A stretch of DNA of 15,306 nt from Azohydromonas lata NBRC 102462 (GTDB lineage: Bacteria; Pseudomonadota; Gammaproteobacteria; Burkholderiales; Burkholderiaceae_C). The notes beneath the pieces are model-generated. The model was given only the letters and a program-made list of their open reading frames with translations. It did not search any database and was not told where the DNA came from. Below, one piece after another: positions 14,566 through 15,306 of the stretch. Every line of letters begins with the position of its first letter. Within the stretch, counting starts at the first letter, position 1. The position numbers were made by a program, and so were the translations under genes. The stretch covers positions 1 through 15,306 of the forward strand of contig CAMCTE010000041.1 in assembly GCA_945878385.1 (NCBI GenBank), in the 5' to 3' direction.

Positions 14566-15232
14566 GCTCGTCCAGGTCCATCACTTCAGCGCGGCGGTGG
14601 CTGCCGTGGCGCGACCAATGTTCGGCCAACAGGCGGCGCTGGGCCGGCTGCAGCACGGCACCGATCTCCACCGTGGCCTGCACCATGCGCTTGCCGGCGG
14701 CGTCACGCTGCGCGGCCATGCGGGCGCGCTCGGCCTCCAATGCGCCGGCATCCACCTTGTCGGCTGTCCAGGCGGCCAGCATGGCCTCGCGGCGGGGACG
14801 GCTGTCTTGGCGCGCAGCGCGCATGTCGTCGCGAGCCGCGCCGGCGATGCGGCGAATCTCGGCCCGCTGCTGCGGCGTCGCCTTCACCAGTTCGAGGGCG
14901 CGGTCTTGGCCCGGGCCCAGCAGCATCATCAGCGGGCCGCCACCCATGCCGCCACGGCGGTGTTCATGGCCACGGTGCTCGGCGCCGCGCGGCCCGTCAT
15001 GGCGGTGGCCCCCGTGCTGCATGCCAGGCCCACCGTGACGTGGGCCATGTGCCATCGGGCCATGTGCTGTTGGGCCAGACTGCTGCGCCGGGGGCACCGT
15101 CGGCGCGGTTTGCGCCCAAGCAGCGGCCCCGCACATCAGGGTCAAGGGAGTCAACAGGGCCAGTGCCGCCATGCGGACTCGACCAGACTCGCTGTGGATG
15201 GTGCCGTGTGTGGTGCGGAGGGTGGGGTTCAT
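14543..15232 (-). CDS. His-rich Spy/CpxP-like periplasmic protein
   Basis: Exported protein of 229 residues, probably a chaperone-like stress sensor that restrains the neighbouring kinase until misfolded protein or metal binds it. The signal peptide has an unusually long basic lead (1-20), a hydrophobic core (21-38) and likely cleavage after AWA at residue 40. A Pro/Gly-rich segment with nine histidines (57-91) follows and suggests metal binding. The helical part (about 108-210) has two LTxxQ-like motifs, ATPQQR (118-123) and LQPAQR (194-199), as in Spy and CpxP. The start ATG 15232 is set by a full AAGGAG five bases upstream; an ATG at 15172 would give a shorter signal peptide. First gene of the operon. 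Confidence 0.85.
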   Translation of the reverse strand: MNPTLRTTHGTIHSESGRVRMAALALLTPLTLMCGAAAWAQTAPTVPPAQQSGPTAHGPMAHGPRHGGPGMQHGGHRHDGPRGAEHRGHEHRRGGMGGGPLMMLLGPGQDRALELVKATPQQRAEIRRIAGAARDDMRAARQDSRPRREAMLAAWTADKVDAGALEAERARMAAQRDAAGKRMVQATVEIGAVLQPAQRRLLAEHWSRHGSHRRAEVMDLDEHAQAVAD

Positions 15233-15237
15233 GGAAG

Positions 15238-15243
15238 CTCCTT
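15238..15243 (-). promoter_or_regulatory. Strong ribosome-binding site of the CpxP-like gene
   Basis: AAGGAG on the minus strand, five bases before ATG 15232, is the strongest Shine-Dalgarno site I found in the window and fixes the start of this gene. The remaining bases to the window end show no convincing promoter. Confidence 0.85.
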
Positions 15244-15306
15244 GCTCGGATTGTGAACGGGACGGCGGCCGGTATGGGGCCTGCCGTTGAATGCAGTTTG
15301 GATCGG

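Noticed and set aside
14564..15256. 230-residue open frame opposite the CpxP-like gene
   Set aside because: The minus-strand frame has a strong ribosome site, a signal peptide and LTxxQ-like motifs; the plus-strand frame has none.
1..15306. Search for tRNA, rRNA, CRISPR, insertion-sequence ends or integrase genes
   Set aside because: No cloverleaf, spaced direct repeats, transposase motifs or flanking duplications were seen. The transposase-like wording in the desaturase tail is a shared domain, not an inserted element.

Overview
The window is a GC-rich (roughly two-thirds G+C), densely packed piece of bacterial chromosome. Gene content, gene order and protein wording point to a betaproteobacterium of the Burkholderiales, most like the Comamonadaceae: a ftsK-lolA-rarA run, a DUF3717+DUF1289 protein after trpS, and a desaturase with a DesA/ISL3-type tail. 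Species cannot be fixed from the sequence. It reads as core genome: there are no insertion sequences, tRNA or rRNA genes, CRISPR arrays or phage genes, and no stretch above 300 bases lacks a gene.

Layout. (1) Bases 1-4060, minus strand: a Crp/Fnr-family regulator, then ftsK (DNA translocase), lolA (lipoprotein carrier) and the first 121 or so codons of rarA (cut by the window edge), tightly spaced and probably one transcript. (2) Bases 4061-4237: a divergent control region with a perfect FNR-type box. (3) Bases 4238-5777, plus strand: trxB (thioredoxin reductase), then rpmB and rpmG (ribosomal proteins L28 and L33), closed by a strong hairpin terminator that also serves the facing operon. (4) Bases 5893-9064, minus strand: purN, an RsmB/NOP-type RNA methyltransferase and a membrane fatty-acid desaturase. 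(5) Bases 9139-12399, plus strand: trpS with an extra C-terminal DUF1508-like domain, a DUF3717-DUF1289 protein, and a MATE-family exporter whose GTG start overlaps the preceding stop. (6) Bases 12341-15232, minus strand: a Cpx-like envelope-stress operon, made of a His-rich Spy/CpxP-like periplasmic protein, an OmpR-type response regulator and a sensor kinase, each overlapping the next. Its last gene runs convergently 59 bases into the end of the MATE gene.

How they work together. Most genes are housekeeping: chromosome segregation, lipoprotein sorting, redox, translation and purine synthesis. Two parts look regulatory: the Crp/Fnr regulator with its FNR-type box facing trxB, and the CpxP/CpxR/CpxA-like operon. 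I found no clear new multi-gene system. The items most worth a second look are the TrpS fusion, the desaturase with a transposase-related tail, apparently leaderless trxB and trpS messages with identical -10-to-ATG spacing, the FNR-type box, and paired GC-rich inverted repeats at the MATE start.
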